DNA from: Bradyrhizobium sp. CER78
GTDB lineage: Bacteria; Pseudomonadota; Alphaproteobacteria; Rhizobiales; Xanthobacteraceae
DNA: 64,000 bases
Assembly (NCBI RefSeq): GCF_029846235.1
Contig: NZ_JARVWP010000005.1
Location: forward strand, 372,001-436,000
Direction of reading: 5' to 3'
Part shown: one piece after another, positions 48,137 to 56,774 of the stretch
Position numbering within the stretch: position 1 is the stretch's first letter
How the letters are laid out: each line of letters opens with the position of its first letter
Made by a program: the position numbers and the translations under genes
Notes under the pieces: model-generated
What the model saw: the letters and a program-made list of their open reading frames with translations, nothing else
Told to the model about the DNA's origin: nothing
Database searches by the model: none

Positions 48137-48716
48137 GCGCGGTCCCCGGACAGGGCCGCGTAACTGGCATGCAAGCTGGTTGCGCGCCGATCCATTGCGT
48201 CTCGAATCCCCGCGGGAGCCCTTTCCGTTCCGATCGGATCGGAACGGGGCTCCAGATTCTTGTCTTGACGCGTTTTCTTCACGCGAACCGGTATCCACTT
48301 CGCTCGAAAACGCTCTTGCCCGACCGTTCCGGCAAAAAAGCCGCCGCGTGAAGCCAGCGCCAACTCCCGTCCTCGGCCGCAAATCCTGATATCCGACCGG
48401 AATTGGGAGGGTTTCCATGGGATTTCGCGCAAACAGCGGGGCTCAACGTCCTTGGGCCGTCCCCCGAAACCGGTTCGGCACTTACCCTCTCAGTAACGGC
48501 ACTTAACGTTAAGAAAACGTTGATGATCGGTTAGCGGAATCGCGCGAGTTTGATCCGCATTCGAGTGATGCCCTCGGCGCCCACTCCGGTCATAATGCAC
48601 GCACCTGGAACCCGAGAGGCCGATTGCGCGCCCTGCACGGTAAAGGAATAGTAAACGCCTATTTGTTTATCCATATGTCAAAATGCGTACTCTTGGTTTG
48701 GGTTTGAGTGATTCGT
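48137..48716. other. Divergent region upstream of the dcw cluster
   Basis: This 580 bp separates rsmH from the divergent amidase gene. It holds a rhizobial repeat (48268-48314), a near-palindrome with arms CCGTTCCGAT (48225-48234) and ATCGGAACGG (48238-48247), a 12-bp perfect palindrome CTTAACGTTAAG (48502-48513), and TTAA-N7-TTGA (48509-48523), which resembles a CtrA box. I find no mraZ or other gene. Confidence 0.55.
48268..48314. repeat. ACGCGTTTTC...GAAAACGCTC rhizobial repeat
   Basis: ACGCGTTTTCTTCACGCG is followed by AACCGGTATCCACTTCGC and TCGAAAACGCTC. This inverted repeat with the invariant ACCGGTATCCACTTCGC core is one of the commonest repeats in rhizobial intergenic DNA. Confidence 0.85.
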
Positions 48717-49589
48717 ATGGCTTCTGGTTCGTCCTCGTCCGGCAACGCTGATCCGAAGCGTCAGCGCGTCCTTCCTGTTCCGAAGGGCGTGGCCGACGTG
48801 GAGACGTTCACGCCGGATTCCTCGATCGCCTCCGACGTCATCCCGTCGGTGAATTTCGGCGACCGCGCGGGCGACCGGCAGCCCGACATGATCCTGCTGC
48901 ACTACACCGGCATGCCCGATGTCGAGGGCGCGATCGCCCAGCTCTGCACCGCCGGCACCGAGGTCTCCGCGCATTACATCGTGCTCGAGGACGGCCGCAT
49001 CGTGCAATGCGTGCCGGAGAGCAAGCGCGCCTGGCACGCCGGCGTCTCCGCCTGGGCCGGCGAGGAGGACATCAATTCCTGCTCGATCGGCGTCGAGATC
49101 GTCAATCGTGGCCACGATTGGGGTTATCCCGACTTCCCGCTGCGCCAGATCGCGGCCGTGATCGCGCTGTGTCGCGGCATCATGCTTCGCCGCAACGTGG
49201 TCTCGCATCGCGTGCTCGGCCATTCCGACGTAGCGCCGGGGCGCAAGAAGGATCCCGGCGAGAAATTCCCGTGGCACTCGCTGGCCAATTCCGGCGTCGG
49301 GCATTGGGTGCAGCCGGCGCCGATCGTGCGCGGCGACGCGCTGCAGCTCGGTGCGATCAGCGATGCCGTCTCCAACATGCAGGCCGCGTTCCGCCGCTAC
49401 GGCTACAACATTCCGACCAACGGCAAGTTCGACGGCCCGACCATGGAAGTCGTCACCGCGTTCCAGCGTCATTTCCGCCCCGAGCGCGTCGACGGAATCG
49501 CCGACCGCTCCACCATGGCGACGCTGTATGCGCTGCTCGAGAGCCTGCCGCCGGATGCTGCGACGGCGATTGTGGCGAAGGCCAACTAG
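48717..49589 (+). CDS. N-acetylmuramoyl-L-alanine amidase, AmiD-like (Amidase_2 + peptidoglycan-binding domain)
   Basis: This 290-residue protein has an Amidase_2 (PGRP-like) domain at about 50-195, with zinc ligands in ILLHYTG, SHRVLGHSDVAPGRKKDPG. A PG_binding_1 domain (about 215-280, AFRRYGYNIPTNGKFDGPT) follows. It cleaves the sugar-peptide bond of peptidoglycan fragments. There is no obvious signal peptide, as in cytoplasmic AmpD-like relatives. ATG 48717 is preferred over GTG 48708, though the RBS is weak for both. Confidence 0.9.
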   Translation: MASGSSSSGNADPKRQRVLPVPKGVADVETFTPDSSIASDVIPSVNFGDRAGDRQPDMILLHYTGMPDVEGAIAQLCTAGTEVSAHYIVLEDGRIVQCVPESKRAWHAGVSAWAGEEDINSCSIGVEIVNRGHDWGYPDFPLRQIAAVIALCRGIMLRRNVVSHRVLGHSDVAPGRKKDPGEKFPWHSLANSGVGHWVQPAPIVRGDALQLGAISDAVSNMQAAFRRYGYNIPTNGKFDGPTMEVVTAFQRHFRPERVDGIADRSTMATLYALLESLPPDAATAIVAKAN

Positions 49590-49684
49590 CGCCGCTTTTT
49601 TCCTGCCAAATGCGCGTGCGCAAATGGAACTTTTGACCACGTGCCGCCTTTTTTAGCTGGGGCGGTCTGAGTGGAGATTCGTCC

Positions 49685-49918
49685 ATGTTCAAAGCACTGA
49701 TCGCGGGAGCTGTCGCCGTTGGCCTGATCGCCGCTCCGGCAGCCGCTATGACGTCCCAAGGCAAGTCCACGTCGACTATGCACAAGACCCACAAAGTCCA
49801 TCATGCGCAGAAGAAGATGGCACCTGGCACCACGACCGGCATGTCGACTGGAAAGACGACGACCGACAAGTCGACCGGCGGCGCCACCGGCGACACCAAG
49901 GCGAAGACCGGGTACTGA
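49685..49918 (+). CDS. Small exported Thr/Lys-rich protein
   Basis: This is a 77-residue protein with a signal peptide (MFKALIAGAVAVGLIA, cleavage after AAAM or AAA, about 20). The mature 55 residues are low complexity, rich in Thr, Lys, Gly and His (KTHKVHHAQKK, then repeated TGxxTG units). RBS GGAG precedes by 8 bp. No family is recognised; small proteins of this type are common in rhizobial envelopes. A hairpin at 49936-49974 lies after it. Confidence 0.7.
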   Translation: MFKALIAGAVAVGLIAAPAAAMTSQGKSTSTMHKTHKVHHAQKKMAPGTTTGMSTGKTTTDKSTGGATGDTKAKTGY

Positions 49919-50004
49919 GCACGTTCAACACCGAACGGCACGCTGACGATCGCTGATTGGAGAGGCGTGCCGTCGCAGGCCGCGCACGAGATGAGGTGAG
50001 TTGC

Positions 50005-51294
50005 TCACCCCATCTCAGCGATCCTGCGTGCGTAGAGCCGCCGCAGCGGCTCGAGCTGCGTCGCGGCGGTTGCGGCGAGATAGGCCTGTCGTGCTTCGTC
50101 CTTGCGGCCGAGGCGGCGCAGCAGATCGGCGCGCACCGCGGGCAGCTGGTCGTATCCCTTCAGGGTGCCGCGCGCATCCAGCGCATCGATCAGATCGAGC
50201 GCGCGCGCCGGTCCGTCGACCATCGACACTGCAGCTGCGTGATTGAGCTCGATCACCGGCGACGGGCTGATGCGCAGCAACACCTCATAGAGACCGGCGA
50301 TCTGCGGCCAGTCGGTATCCTTATAGCTCGGCGCCCGCGCATGCAGCGCGGCGATCGCGGCCTGCACGGCATAGGATTGCGGCCGGCCCGGCATCTGCAG
50401 CGCCTGCTCGACCAGCCTCACACCTTCCGCGATCTGCCTGACATCCCATAGCGAACGGTCCTGCTCCTCGAGCAGCACGATGTCGCCGCCGGCGGTCTGG
50501 CGGCCGGCGCGGCGCGCATCGTGCAGCAGCATCAGCGCGAGCAGGCCCTTGATCTCGCCGCGAGCCGGAATCAACCCATCGAGCAGCCGCGCCAACCGGA
50601 TCGCCTCGCGCGCAAGATCGGGCCGCATCAAATCCTCGCCGGCGGTTGCAGCATAGCCTTCGGTGAAGACGAGATAGATCACCGCGAGCACGCCGGTGAG
50701 GCGCGGCTCAAGCGCCTCCCGCTCCGGCACCTCATAGGGGATGCCGGCGAGCTTGATCTTCTGCTTGGCGCGCAACAGGCGCTGCGCCATCGTGTCCTCG
50801 CTCACCAGGAAGGCGCGTGCGACCTGCGCCGTCGTCAGCCCGCACACCGTGCGCAGGGTCAGCGCCACCTGCACCTCGGCGGCAAAGGACGGATGGCAGC
50901 AGGTGAAGATCAGCCGCAGCATGTCGTCGTCGAGCGTTGCATCGGCGGGCTCCGGCGATGCGTCCGCGTCGAGCAAGATTTGATGCGTCAGCTCCTGCTG
51001 CTTGCCGCGAAAGCTGGAGGCACGGCGGACGCGGTCGATCGCCTTGTTGCGCCCGACATTGACGAGCCAGGCGCGCGGATTGGCGGGGAATTCACCGATC
51101 GGCCAGCGTTGCAGCGCGATCGCAAAGGCATCCTGAAGCGCATCTTCGGCCAGATCGAAATCGCCGACGAGGCGGATCAACGTGGCAAGCGCCCGGCCCG
51201 CCTCGTCGCGAAACACTTTTTCGATCTGGCTCGGGGTCATGACCATCGACCGTTGCTTAGCGGCCGCGCCGGGCGACGCGACCGCTGTGTCCAT
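50005..51294 (-). CDS. ECF42-type RNA polymerase sigma factor with C-terminal TPR-like extension
   Basis: This 429-residue protein has ECF sigma regions 2 (about 24-95, [21 protein letters not shown]) and 4 (about 140-190, [25 protein letters not shown]). The remaining 230 residues are helical, of the DUF6596 type found in ECF42. These sigma factors have no membrane anti-sigma; the extension is thought to be the sensor. The partner YciI/DGPF gene lies 14 bp upstream in the same operon, the hallmark of the group. Confidence 0.92.
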   Translation of the reverse strand: MDTAVASPGAAAKQRSMVMTPSQIEKVFRDEAGRALATLIRLVGDFDLAEDALQDAFAIALQRWPIGEFPANPRAWLVNVGRNKAIDRVRRASSFRGKQQELTHQILLDADASPEPADATLDDDMLRLIFTCCHPSFAAEVQVALTLRTVCGLTTAQVARAFLVSEDTMAQRLLRAKQKIKLAGIPYEVPEREALEPRLTGVLAVIYLVFTEGYAATAGEDLMRPDLAREAIRLARLLDGLIPARGEIKGLLALMLLHDARRAGRQTAGGDIVLLEEQDRSLWDVRQIAEGVRLVEQALQMPGRPQSYAVQAAIAALHARAPSYKDTDWPQIAGLYEVLLRISPSPVIELNHAAAVSMVDGPARALDLIDALDARGTLKGYDQLPAVRADLLRRLGRKDEARQAYLAATAATQLEPLRRLYARRIAEMG

Positions 51295-51308
51295 CGGAGA
51301 TGACGGCG

Positions 51309-51668
51309 CTATCTCGGGTTATCGTAGATCATCACCGGCCTGACTTCGATCGAGCCGGTCTTGGCGCCGGGAATCCGTGCCGCGAGGCCGAGCGCGGTGT
51401 CGAGATCCTTGGCCTCGACCAGATAGTAGCCGCCGAGCTGCTCACGGGTTTCGGCGAATGGCCCGTCGGTCGTGAGCGTCTTGCCGTCACGGACCCGCAC
51501 CGTGGTCGCCGTCGACACGGGCTGCAGCCCGTCGCCGGCCTTGAAGTGCCCGCTCTGGATGATGGACTGGGTGTAGGCTCCGTACTCCGCCGTCACCGCC
51601 TTGCGGTCGTCGGCATTCATGCGGCCATATTCCGCGTCGCTCCGATAGATCAGCAACAGGTACTGCAT
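51309..51668 (-). CDS. YciI/DGPF family protein, partner of ECF42
   Basis: This 119-residue protein begins [11 protein letters not shown] from ATG 51668 and contains the DGPF motif ([20 protein letters not shown]) and the C-terminal GSIEVRPV. Members form small ferredoxin-like folds. The DGPF proteins are constantly found with ECF42 factors and are regulated by them; their activity is unknown. The longer frame to 51704 has no RBS in the proper place. Confidence 0.9.
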   Translation of the reverse strand: MQYLLLIYRSDAEYGRMNADDRKAVTAEYGAYTQSIIQSGHFKAGDGLQPVSTATTVRVRDGKTLTTDGPFAETREQLGGYYLVEAKDLDTALGLAARIPGAKTGSIEVRPVMIYDNPR

Positions 51669-51813
51669 CTCATCTCTCCTCTTGATCGGCTGGATCGCCG
51701 ACACCCAGTCGAACGGGCGGCAGGCGGGACGACATCTTCAGGATAAATTATTTTGGCGGCCTTGGCGGGGCTAATCCGCTTGACGGGACCGCCCGAAACG
51801 CCCATGGCATGGG

Positions 51814-52235
51814 CGTCAGTCGGCCGGACGGCCGCTCCCGCTGGTGCCGAAAGGCCGCGGGAGAGGAAAGTCCGGGCTCCATCGACATGCGGTGCCGGAT
51901 AACGTCCGGCGGGGGCGACCCCAGGGAAAGTGCCACAGAGAACGAACCGCTTGCCCGCCCGAAAGGGAGGAGCGAGTAAGGGTGAAAAGGTGCGGTAAGA
52001 GCGCACCGCGTTTCCGGCAACGGAGACGGCTTGGCAAACCACACCGGGAGCAAAACCGAATAGGGACGGCAACGCGGTTAGTTCGCGCATGCGCGATAAC
52101 ACCGCAGGGCGATGTCAGGCCCGCTGTCCGGGTAGGTTGCTCGAGGCAAGGTGCAAACCTTGTCCCAGAGGAATGGCCGTCGCGTACCATTCGCGAGAAT
52201 GGTGCCCTACAGAACCCGGCTTACAGGCCGGCTGA
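51814..52235 (+). ncRNA. rnpB: RNase P RNA (M1 RNA), bacterial type A
   Basis: The conserved core is plain: GAGGAAAGTCCGGGCTCC at 51863-51880, CAGGGAAAGTGCCACAGAGA downstream, AGAGGAATGGCCGTCGC before the end, and ACAGAACCCGGCTTACAGGCC at 52210-52230. The size (about 420 nt) fits alphaproteobacterial RNA. It is on the plus strand, divergent from the ECF42 operon. The 5' and 3' ends are approximate. It cleaves pre-tRNA leaders. Confidence 0.96.
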
Positions 52236-52248
52236 TATTTTGGAGTAT

Positions 52249-52281
52249 GAGGGGCTCGGCGGAACACGCCGGGCCCCTCGC
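52249..52281 (+). terminator. Possible terminator after rnpB
   Basis: The hairpin GAGGGGC TCGGCG (52249) pairs with CGCCG GGCCCCTC (52267-52281). It has no T run, so its function is doubtful. Confidence 0.4.
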
Positions 52282-52342
52282 CATATCGGACACCACAATC
52301 GCGCCTTATCTGCTAGATTACCTGCTTCGCGGAGGATCGCAG

Positions 52343-52522
52343 ATGGATCTTCAGAAGATCATGGCGAAGGCCCGAGACGTCGCCAAGAGCAGCGGCACGA
52401 TCACGACGGAGCAACTCAACGGGATGTGTCCCAACAATATGGAGCCCGAAGATATCGCGGCTCTCTTTGCGGCTTTACGGACTGAGGGGATTCGCCTCAA
52501 GGACGACGAAGCAGGAAGGTAA
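52343..52522 (+). CDS. Stand-alone sigma-70 region 1.1 domain protein
   Basis: This 59-residue protein, MDLQKIMAKARDVAKSSGTI, then TTEQLNGMCPNNMEPEDIAALFAALRTEGIRLKDD, matches sigma-70 region 1.1 as found at the N-terminus of primary sigma factors (helix, T/S-E-Q/E-L-N, P-x-x-x-x-P-E-x-I, then GI). There is no other sigma domain. In RpoD this domain blocks DNA access to regions 2-4, so a free copy could act on the holoenzyme. RBS GGAGG precedes ATG 52343. Confidence 0.7.
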   Translation: MDLQKIMAKARDVAKSSGTITTEQLNGMCPNNMEPEDIAALFAALRTEGIRLKDDEAGR

Positions 52523-52589
52523 CGACCACTCGCTGGAGCTGGACGTGTCCTTCTGCCCGAGATTTGAGCAATCAAACGGAGGAATGGTA

Positions 52590-53117
52590 ATGTCGGTCGC
52601 CTGCAAGTTCGAGCGCAGCATTCTCAGCCACGAGGAATACGAAGCCATCCGCCCGACGCATCACCCCGCTATCTACAGCGTCGAGGTGGCTGAGCTCGAG
52701 GCCATGCGACCGCGCTTGCGCAAGATGCGCGACAAGGAGCGGACGGTTGGTCGCCACAAGCAGCGCGAGAGCCGCGGAAAGGGCGAAGCTCGCGGGACGA
52801 GCTTTCCGGGAACCGCCAAGCATGCATCGGAACGGAAGCAGGTGTTCGCCGCGGCGCTGAAGCGGGTCAACACGGAGCTCCGGCGCCAGCACAATCTGGC
52901 GGCCCGGACCGCGCATGTCGAAGCAGCACGAAAGGCCCTCGCGCTGCACCGGGCCGCGAACTTCACGACACGTCCCCCGGCCGGAGCCACCGCGAGCGAA
53001 GGCATGGCGCCGAAGCCGAGCGAACGCCGACGAAAGATCATTGCAGGCGCGAAGATCGGACGGGTGTCGCAGGCGACGAAAGTCGCTCAAGCCGTGCGCG
53101 ACGCGCGCGGTGCATGA
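52590..53117 (+). CDS. Basic hypothetical protein, 175 residues
   Basis: ATG 52590 sits 7 bp after GGAGG; an ATG 6 bp upstream is too near it. The product starts MSVACKFERSILSHEEYEAI and has a long run rich in Arg, Lys and Ala (RHKQRESRGKGEAR, then AAALKRVNTELRRQHNLA). It is strongly basic, predicted helical, with no signal or membrane segment. No family is recognised. It follows the region-1.1 protein by 67 bp. A nucleic-acid-binding role is only an inference. Confidence 0.6.
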   Translation: MSVACKFERSILSHEEYEAIRPTHHPAIYSVEVAELEAMRPRLRKMRDKERTVGRHKQRESRGKGEARGTSFPGTAKHASERKQVFAAALKRVNTELRRQHNLAARTAHVEAARKALALHRAANFTTRPPAGATASEGMAPKPSERRRKIIAGAKIGRVSQATKVAQAVRDARGA

Positions 53118-53142
53118 ACACGTACACCTGATTGGTCCTGGC

Positions 53143-53170
53143 ACGATGCTTGGCATCGCCCCAGAGTGAC
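53143..53170. repeat. Partial CATTCCGGGG repeat (right half only)
   Basis: GCACGATGCTTGGCATCGCCCC is followed by AGAGTGAC: this is the right arm of the repeat family seen elsewhere, with the left arm missing. It lies just left of the esterase-gene fragment at 53177. Confidence 0.75.
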
Positions 53171-53176
53171 AGCCCG

Positions 53177-53258
53177 TCAGGAAACGATCTCCTGCAGCAT
53201 CGCCATCAGCGCCTCGGGCGCGGTGACGTCCGCGAGTGGCTGGCGTCGATCTCGAAGA
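53177..53258 (-). pseudogene. Fragment of the 3' end of the alpha/beta hydrolase gene (direct repeat of 55967-56048)
   Basis: These 82 bp copy the last 27 or so codons of the esterase gene at 55967-56683. The translated end APEALMAMLQEIVS corresponds to APEALMAMLQEITA. Upstream of it a one-base deletion shifts the frame (the intact SHSPNVT is broken). No start codon or remainder of the gene is present. It is in the same orientation as the intact gene. Confidence 0.85.
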
Positions 53259-53310
53259 CGCGTCAGCGGTCGCCGTCCTGCGTCGCCTGTCGCATTTGCG
53301 CGGCGGCCGG

Positions 53311-54765
53311 CTAAAACGACCCGAACGCAGTGCCGATTGCGATCACCGCGGTTAGCGCGATGACGGAATTCATGATCCCGACCATGACGATGTCGAGATA
53401 GCTGTCGCGATGCGTGAGGCCGCAGATCGCGAGCAGGCTGACAACCGCGCCATTGTGCGGCAGGATGTCCAGAGTTCCGGAGCCGATCACCGCCACGCGG
53501 TGCAAAAGGCCGGGATCGATGCCCGCCTGCGCGGCAAGGCCCATATACGTCGGCCCGAGCGCATCGAGTGCGATCGTCAAGCCGCCCGAGGCCGACCCCG
53601 TCAGCGCGGCAAGCATGTTCGTCGCCACGGCAAGTGACACCAGCGGGCCGCCTTCGATGCTCAGCACCCAGTCGCGCACCGCGCCGAAGGCGGGGAGCGA
53701 CGCGATGACCGCGCCGAAACCAACCAGGCTCGCAACGCTCAACGCCGGCAGCACCGACGCATTGGCGCCTGCGTCCATGGTTCGCCGCAGCGCGGTCAGT
53801 CTCGTCCGGTTGCACAGGATGACGGTCGCGATCGCGGCCCCCAGCGCGACGACCACCGACCAGACGCCGGCGACCGCCGGCAGCGACGTGCTTCCCCAGC
53901 GCTGCTCGGCCAGGAATGCGAAATCAAGCCGCGGCAGGACGAGAAGCGACATCGCCAGGTTGACGGCGACGACGACGATCAGGGGCAGCACGGCGCTGAA
54001 GATCGGAACAGCGGCTTCGCTGCGATGTCCGTGGCGGATCTCCGCCGGGTCGAACTCCCGCGCCGTCGTCGCCCGCTCGCGCACCAGCTCATCGTCGGCT
54101 GCGTCGCTGGACGCCGGCGGCGGCTCGGCGCCATAGCCCTCGTTTGCGCGGCGCGCCGCCGTCTCCGCCCGCAGCAACCACCACAGCCCGATGCCAAGCA
54201 TGACGATCGCGGCGATGATGCCGAGGCCGGGCGCCGCGAACGGCGTCGTGCCGAAGAACGGCATGGGAATCGCATTCTGGATCGACGGCGTGCCCGGCAG
54301 CGCCGACATCGTGAAGGTCGAGGTTCCGAGGATGACCGCCGCCGGCACCAGGCGGCGTGGAATCCCCGCCGTGCGAAACAGCGATTGAGCCATCGGCACG
54401 ATAACGAAGAACGCAACGAACAGGCTGACGCCGCCATAGGTGACCAATGCACCGGCGAGCACGACCGCAAGGATGACACGGCGCTCGCCCAACCGCTCGG
54501 TCATGAAACGCGCGACCGCCGCCACGGCGCCGCTATCATCCATCAGCTTGCCGAACACGGCCCCGAGCAGAAAAATTGGAAAGAACTGCGCGAGAAATTC
54601 CGCCGCGCTGGTCATAAAGGTCTGCGTCCAGCTCGCGAGCAAGGGCTGACTGCCGAACGCCGCGGCAACCAGCCCGCAGAGCGGCGCCAGCAACAGGACA
54701 CTCCAGCCGCGGAACGCGAGACCGACCAATAGGCCGAGTCCGACGAGAATGCCGAGCAGCCCCAT
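53311..54765 (-). CDS. GntP family permease
   Basis: This 484-residue membrane protein has about twelve hydrophobic segments and the family features FFPIFLLGAVFGKLMDDSGA, ILGTSTFTMSALPGTPSIQN and GIDPGLLHRVAVIGSGTLDILPHNGAV. The group imports gluconate and other sugar acids or related organic anions. It is 4 bp downstream of the patatin gene, so the two are in an operon. The region lies between direct repeats of the esterase gene end. Confidence 0.85.
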   Translation of the reverse strand: MGLLGILVGLGLLVGLAFRGWSVLLLAPLCGLVAAAFGSQPLLASWTQTFMTSAAEFLAQFFPIFLLGAVFGKLMDDSGAVAAVARFMTERLGERRVILAVVLAGALVTYGGVSLFVAFFVIVPMAQSLFRTAGIPRRLVPAAVILGTSTFTMSALPGTPSIQNAIPMPFFGTTPFAAPGLGIIAAIVMLGIGLWWLLRAETAARRANEGYGAEPPPASSDAADDELVRERATTAREFDPAEIRHGHRSEAAVPIFSAVLPLIVVVAVNLAMSLLVLPRLDFAFLAEQRWGSTSLPAVAGVWSVVVALGAAIATVILCNRTRLTALRRTMDAGANASVLPALSVASLVGFGAVIASLPAFGAVRDWVLSIEGGPLVSLAVATNMLAALTGSASGGLTIALDALGPTYMGLAAQAGIDPGLLHRVAVIGSGTLDILPHNGAVVSLLAICGLTHRDSYLDIVMVGIMNSVIALTAVIAIGTAFGSF

Positions 54766-54769
54766 CGCC

Positions 54770-55789
54770 TCAGCACTCCGTCAGCAAGATGTCGAGATCG
54801 GCAGTCGAACGCTGGCCGATATCCGCGCCGTGCGCGTCGAGAAATTCGCCGGCGGCGCGCCGTCCCTCCTCCTGCAGCTTGGCGACGAAGGCCCATTCGG
54901 CGTTGAGCTTGGATGACGAACCGAACGTCGCGAGCAAGTCGCTCTTGATCCGATGCGTCTTCATCTGCGACCAGCGGGCCCCCTCGCCGGTACCGGGATC
55001 GGCGACCTGACGGAGCAGCGCGATCATCCGCAGCTCCTTTGCCAGCGGCGAATTGAACGAGATTTCGTTGAGGCGGTTGAGGATATCAGCGGCGGAGCGC
55101 GGCTCCTCTGGCCGCTCGGTCGGATTGATCTGGACGATGACAGTGTCCTGGGCGTCGGTCTCACGGACCAGCGGCGTGATCGTTGGGTTTCCGGCATAGC
55201 CGCCGTCCCAATACGGCTCGCCGTCGATCTCGACGGCGCGAAACATCGTCGGCAGGCAGGCCGATGCGAGCAGGACATCGGCGGTAATCTCCGCATTGCG
55301 GAAGATCCGTCCGCGCCCGGTCCGCACGCGCGTGGCGGTCACGAACAGCTTGATCGGCGCCCGCGCGAGGCGCTCGAAATCGATGCTCTCTGCCAGGACC
55401 CGGCGTAGCGGATTGAAACCAAGAGGATTGAGGTCGTACGGCGAGAGCACCCGCGACATCAAATCAGTGAAGAAGTAGGCCGGAGAACTGTCGAGCGACC
55501 ATCGTCCCATCAGGCGGTCGAATGGTGAGCGTTGCAGCGGACTGAATGCGGCGGCACGCGAAACGCTGCGCCAGTATTTTTCGAGGGCCTCGCGCGCGCC
55601 GGCAGCGCCGGCCGCGGCCCAGCCATCCGCCAGCACGGCGGCATTCATTGCGCCGGCCGACGTTCCGGAAATGCCCGCGATCTGAAACCACGGCTCTTCA
55701 AGCAGCCGGTCCAGGACGCCCCACGTGAACGCGCCATGCGATCCGCCACCTTGAAGCGCCAAGTCTACGAGTACGGGGCTTCGGTTCAT
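54770..55789 (-). CDS. Patatin-like phospholipase
   Basis: This 339-residue serine lipase has the oxyanion motif GGGSHG (14-19), nucleophile GTSAG (42-46, Ser44) and the dyad Asp in YWDGGYAGNP. ATG 55789 (MNRSPVLVDLALQGG) fits the family; a longer frame has a weak start. The C-terminal 100 residues are specific to the bacterial group. It has no signal peptide, so it acts in the cytoplasm or is secreted by other means. It precedes the GntP permease by 4 bp. Confidence 0.9.
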   Translation of the reverse strand: MNRSPVLVDLALQGGGSHGAFTWGVLDRLLEEPWFQIAGISGTSAGAMNAAVLADGWAAAGAAGAREALEKYWRSVSRAAAFSPLQRSPFDRLMGRWSLDSSPAYFFTDLMSRVLSPYDLNPLGFNPLRRVLAESIDFERLARAPIKLFVTATRVRTGRGRIFRNAEITADVLLASACLPTMFRAVEIDGEPYWDGGYAGNPTITPLVRETDAQDTVIVQINPTERPEEPRSAADILNRLNEISFNSPLAKELRMIALLRQVADPGTGEGARWSQMKTHRIKSDLLATFGSSSKLNAEWAFVAKLQEEGRRAAGEFLDAHGADIGQRSTADLDILLTEC

Positions 55790-55966
55790 CGGTCCACGCC
55801 CACATCGCGCCACGCCGCGCTCGGATTATGTCGCAGATCGGCTGAACAAGCGAGATCAAGTTGCCGTCACCGTTGATGTCAAAGGATGGCTCGTGACCGC
55901 AACGTTGCCGACATTGTTCAAAAACGACGCATGCATGCGGTGTAGCCATACCTGCTGCTATGCAGC

Positions 55967-56683
55967 TCAGGCCGTGATCTCCTGCAGCATTGCCATCAGC
56001 GCCTCGGGCGCGGTGACGTTCGGCGAATGGCTGGCATCGATCTCGAAGTAACGCCAGCCGGCTTCATTCTTCGTGCGTTTTGCAAACTGGCCGAACGTGT
56101 CGGCCTGCGTGGCGCGGGTGGCGTAGATGTAGCTGCGCGGCAGGCTGGTCTCGCCGTGTTGCAGCCTCAGTTTCTGCTCGAAGCATTTGATCGGCATGTC
56201 GACGCGGCGCGCGGTCAGCCATTCGAGGTCTGCCGGAGATGTGTCGGGCGGCGTCGGCATCGGCGGAATACGCCAGCCATCGCCATCGCTCGCGAGCTCA
56301 CGCATGGTCTCGATGGCCGACTGGTTGAGATCGAACAGCGACTGGCCGTCACGCGGCACGAAGGCGTCGATATAGATCATTTGCGCGATGCGCTCGCGCA
56401 CCCGGTCGGCGACGCCGGTCGCGACCATGCCGCCATAGGAATGGCCGATCAGTACGATGTCGCGCAGGTCCTCATAGGAAATGACGTTGAGCATGTCCTG
56501 GATATGCGCTTCGAGGTCGAGCCCCTGATGCGCAAGGTGCGCGCGCTCGCCGAGCCCGGTGTAACTCGGCGTCACGAGCCGGTGCCCTGCGGCCTGCATC
56601 AGGGGATGCATCTTCTTCCACGCCCATCCCGCCGACCAGGCGCCGTGACAGACCAAAAAGGTTTTTCGCGAGTTCGCAGTCAT
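55967..56683 (-). CDS. Alpha/beta fold hydrolase (esterase/lyase type)
   Basis: This 238-residue enzyme has the oxyanion motif HGAW (13-16), nucleophile GHSYGG (80-85, Ser82) and a C-terminal His in DASHSPNVTAPEAL. The pattern matches the salicylate esterase/hydroxynitrile-lyase-like group. ATG 56683 is chosen because the longer frame starts in a repeat region. The last 27 codons occur again as a decayed copy at 53177-53258. Confidence 0.9.
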   Translation of the reverse strand: MTANSRKTFLVCHGAWSAGWAWKKMHPLMQAAGHRLVTPSYTGLGERAHLAHQGLDLEAHIQDMLNVISYEDLRDIVLIGHSYGGMVATGVADRVRERIAQMIYIDAFVPRDGQSLFDLNQSAIETMRELASDGDGWRIPPMPTPPDTSPADLEWLTARRVDMPIKCFEQKLRLQHGETSLPRSYIYATRATQADTFGQFAKRTKNEAGWRYFEIDASHSPNVTAPEALMAMLQEITA

Positions 56684-56774
56684 GGGCACGCCTCGATTCC
56701 GATTATCGTTGATGAGCAGTGATTTCGAATAGTACCTGCGATGCGCGTTGTGTAAACGTGGCGCCAAACACCAC

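Noticed and set aside
49626..49650. GGAAC motif upstream of the small exported protein as an EcfG stress promoter
   Set aside because: The -10 part reads CCTT rather than CGTT and the spacing is uncertain, so it is too weak.
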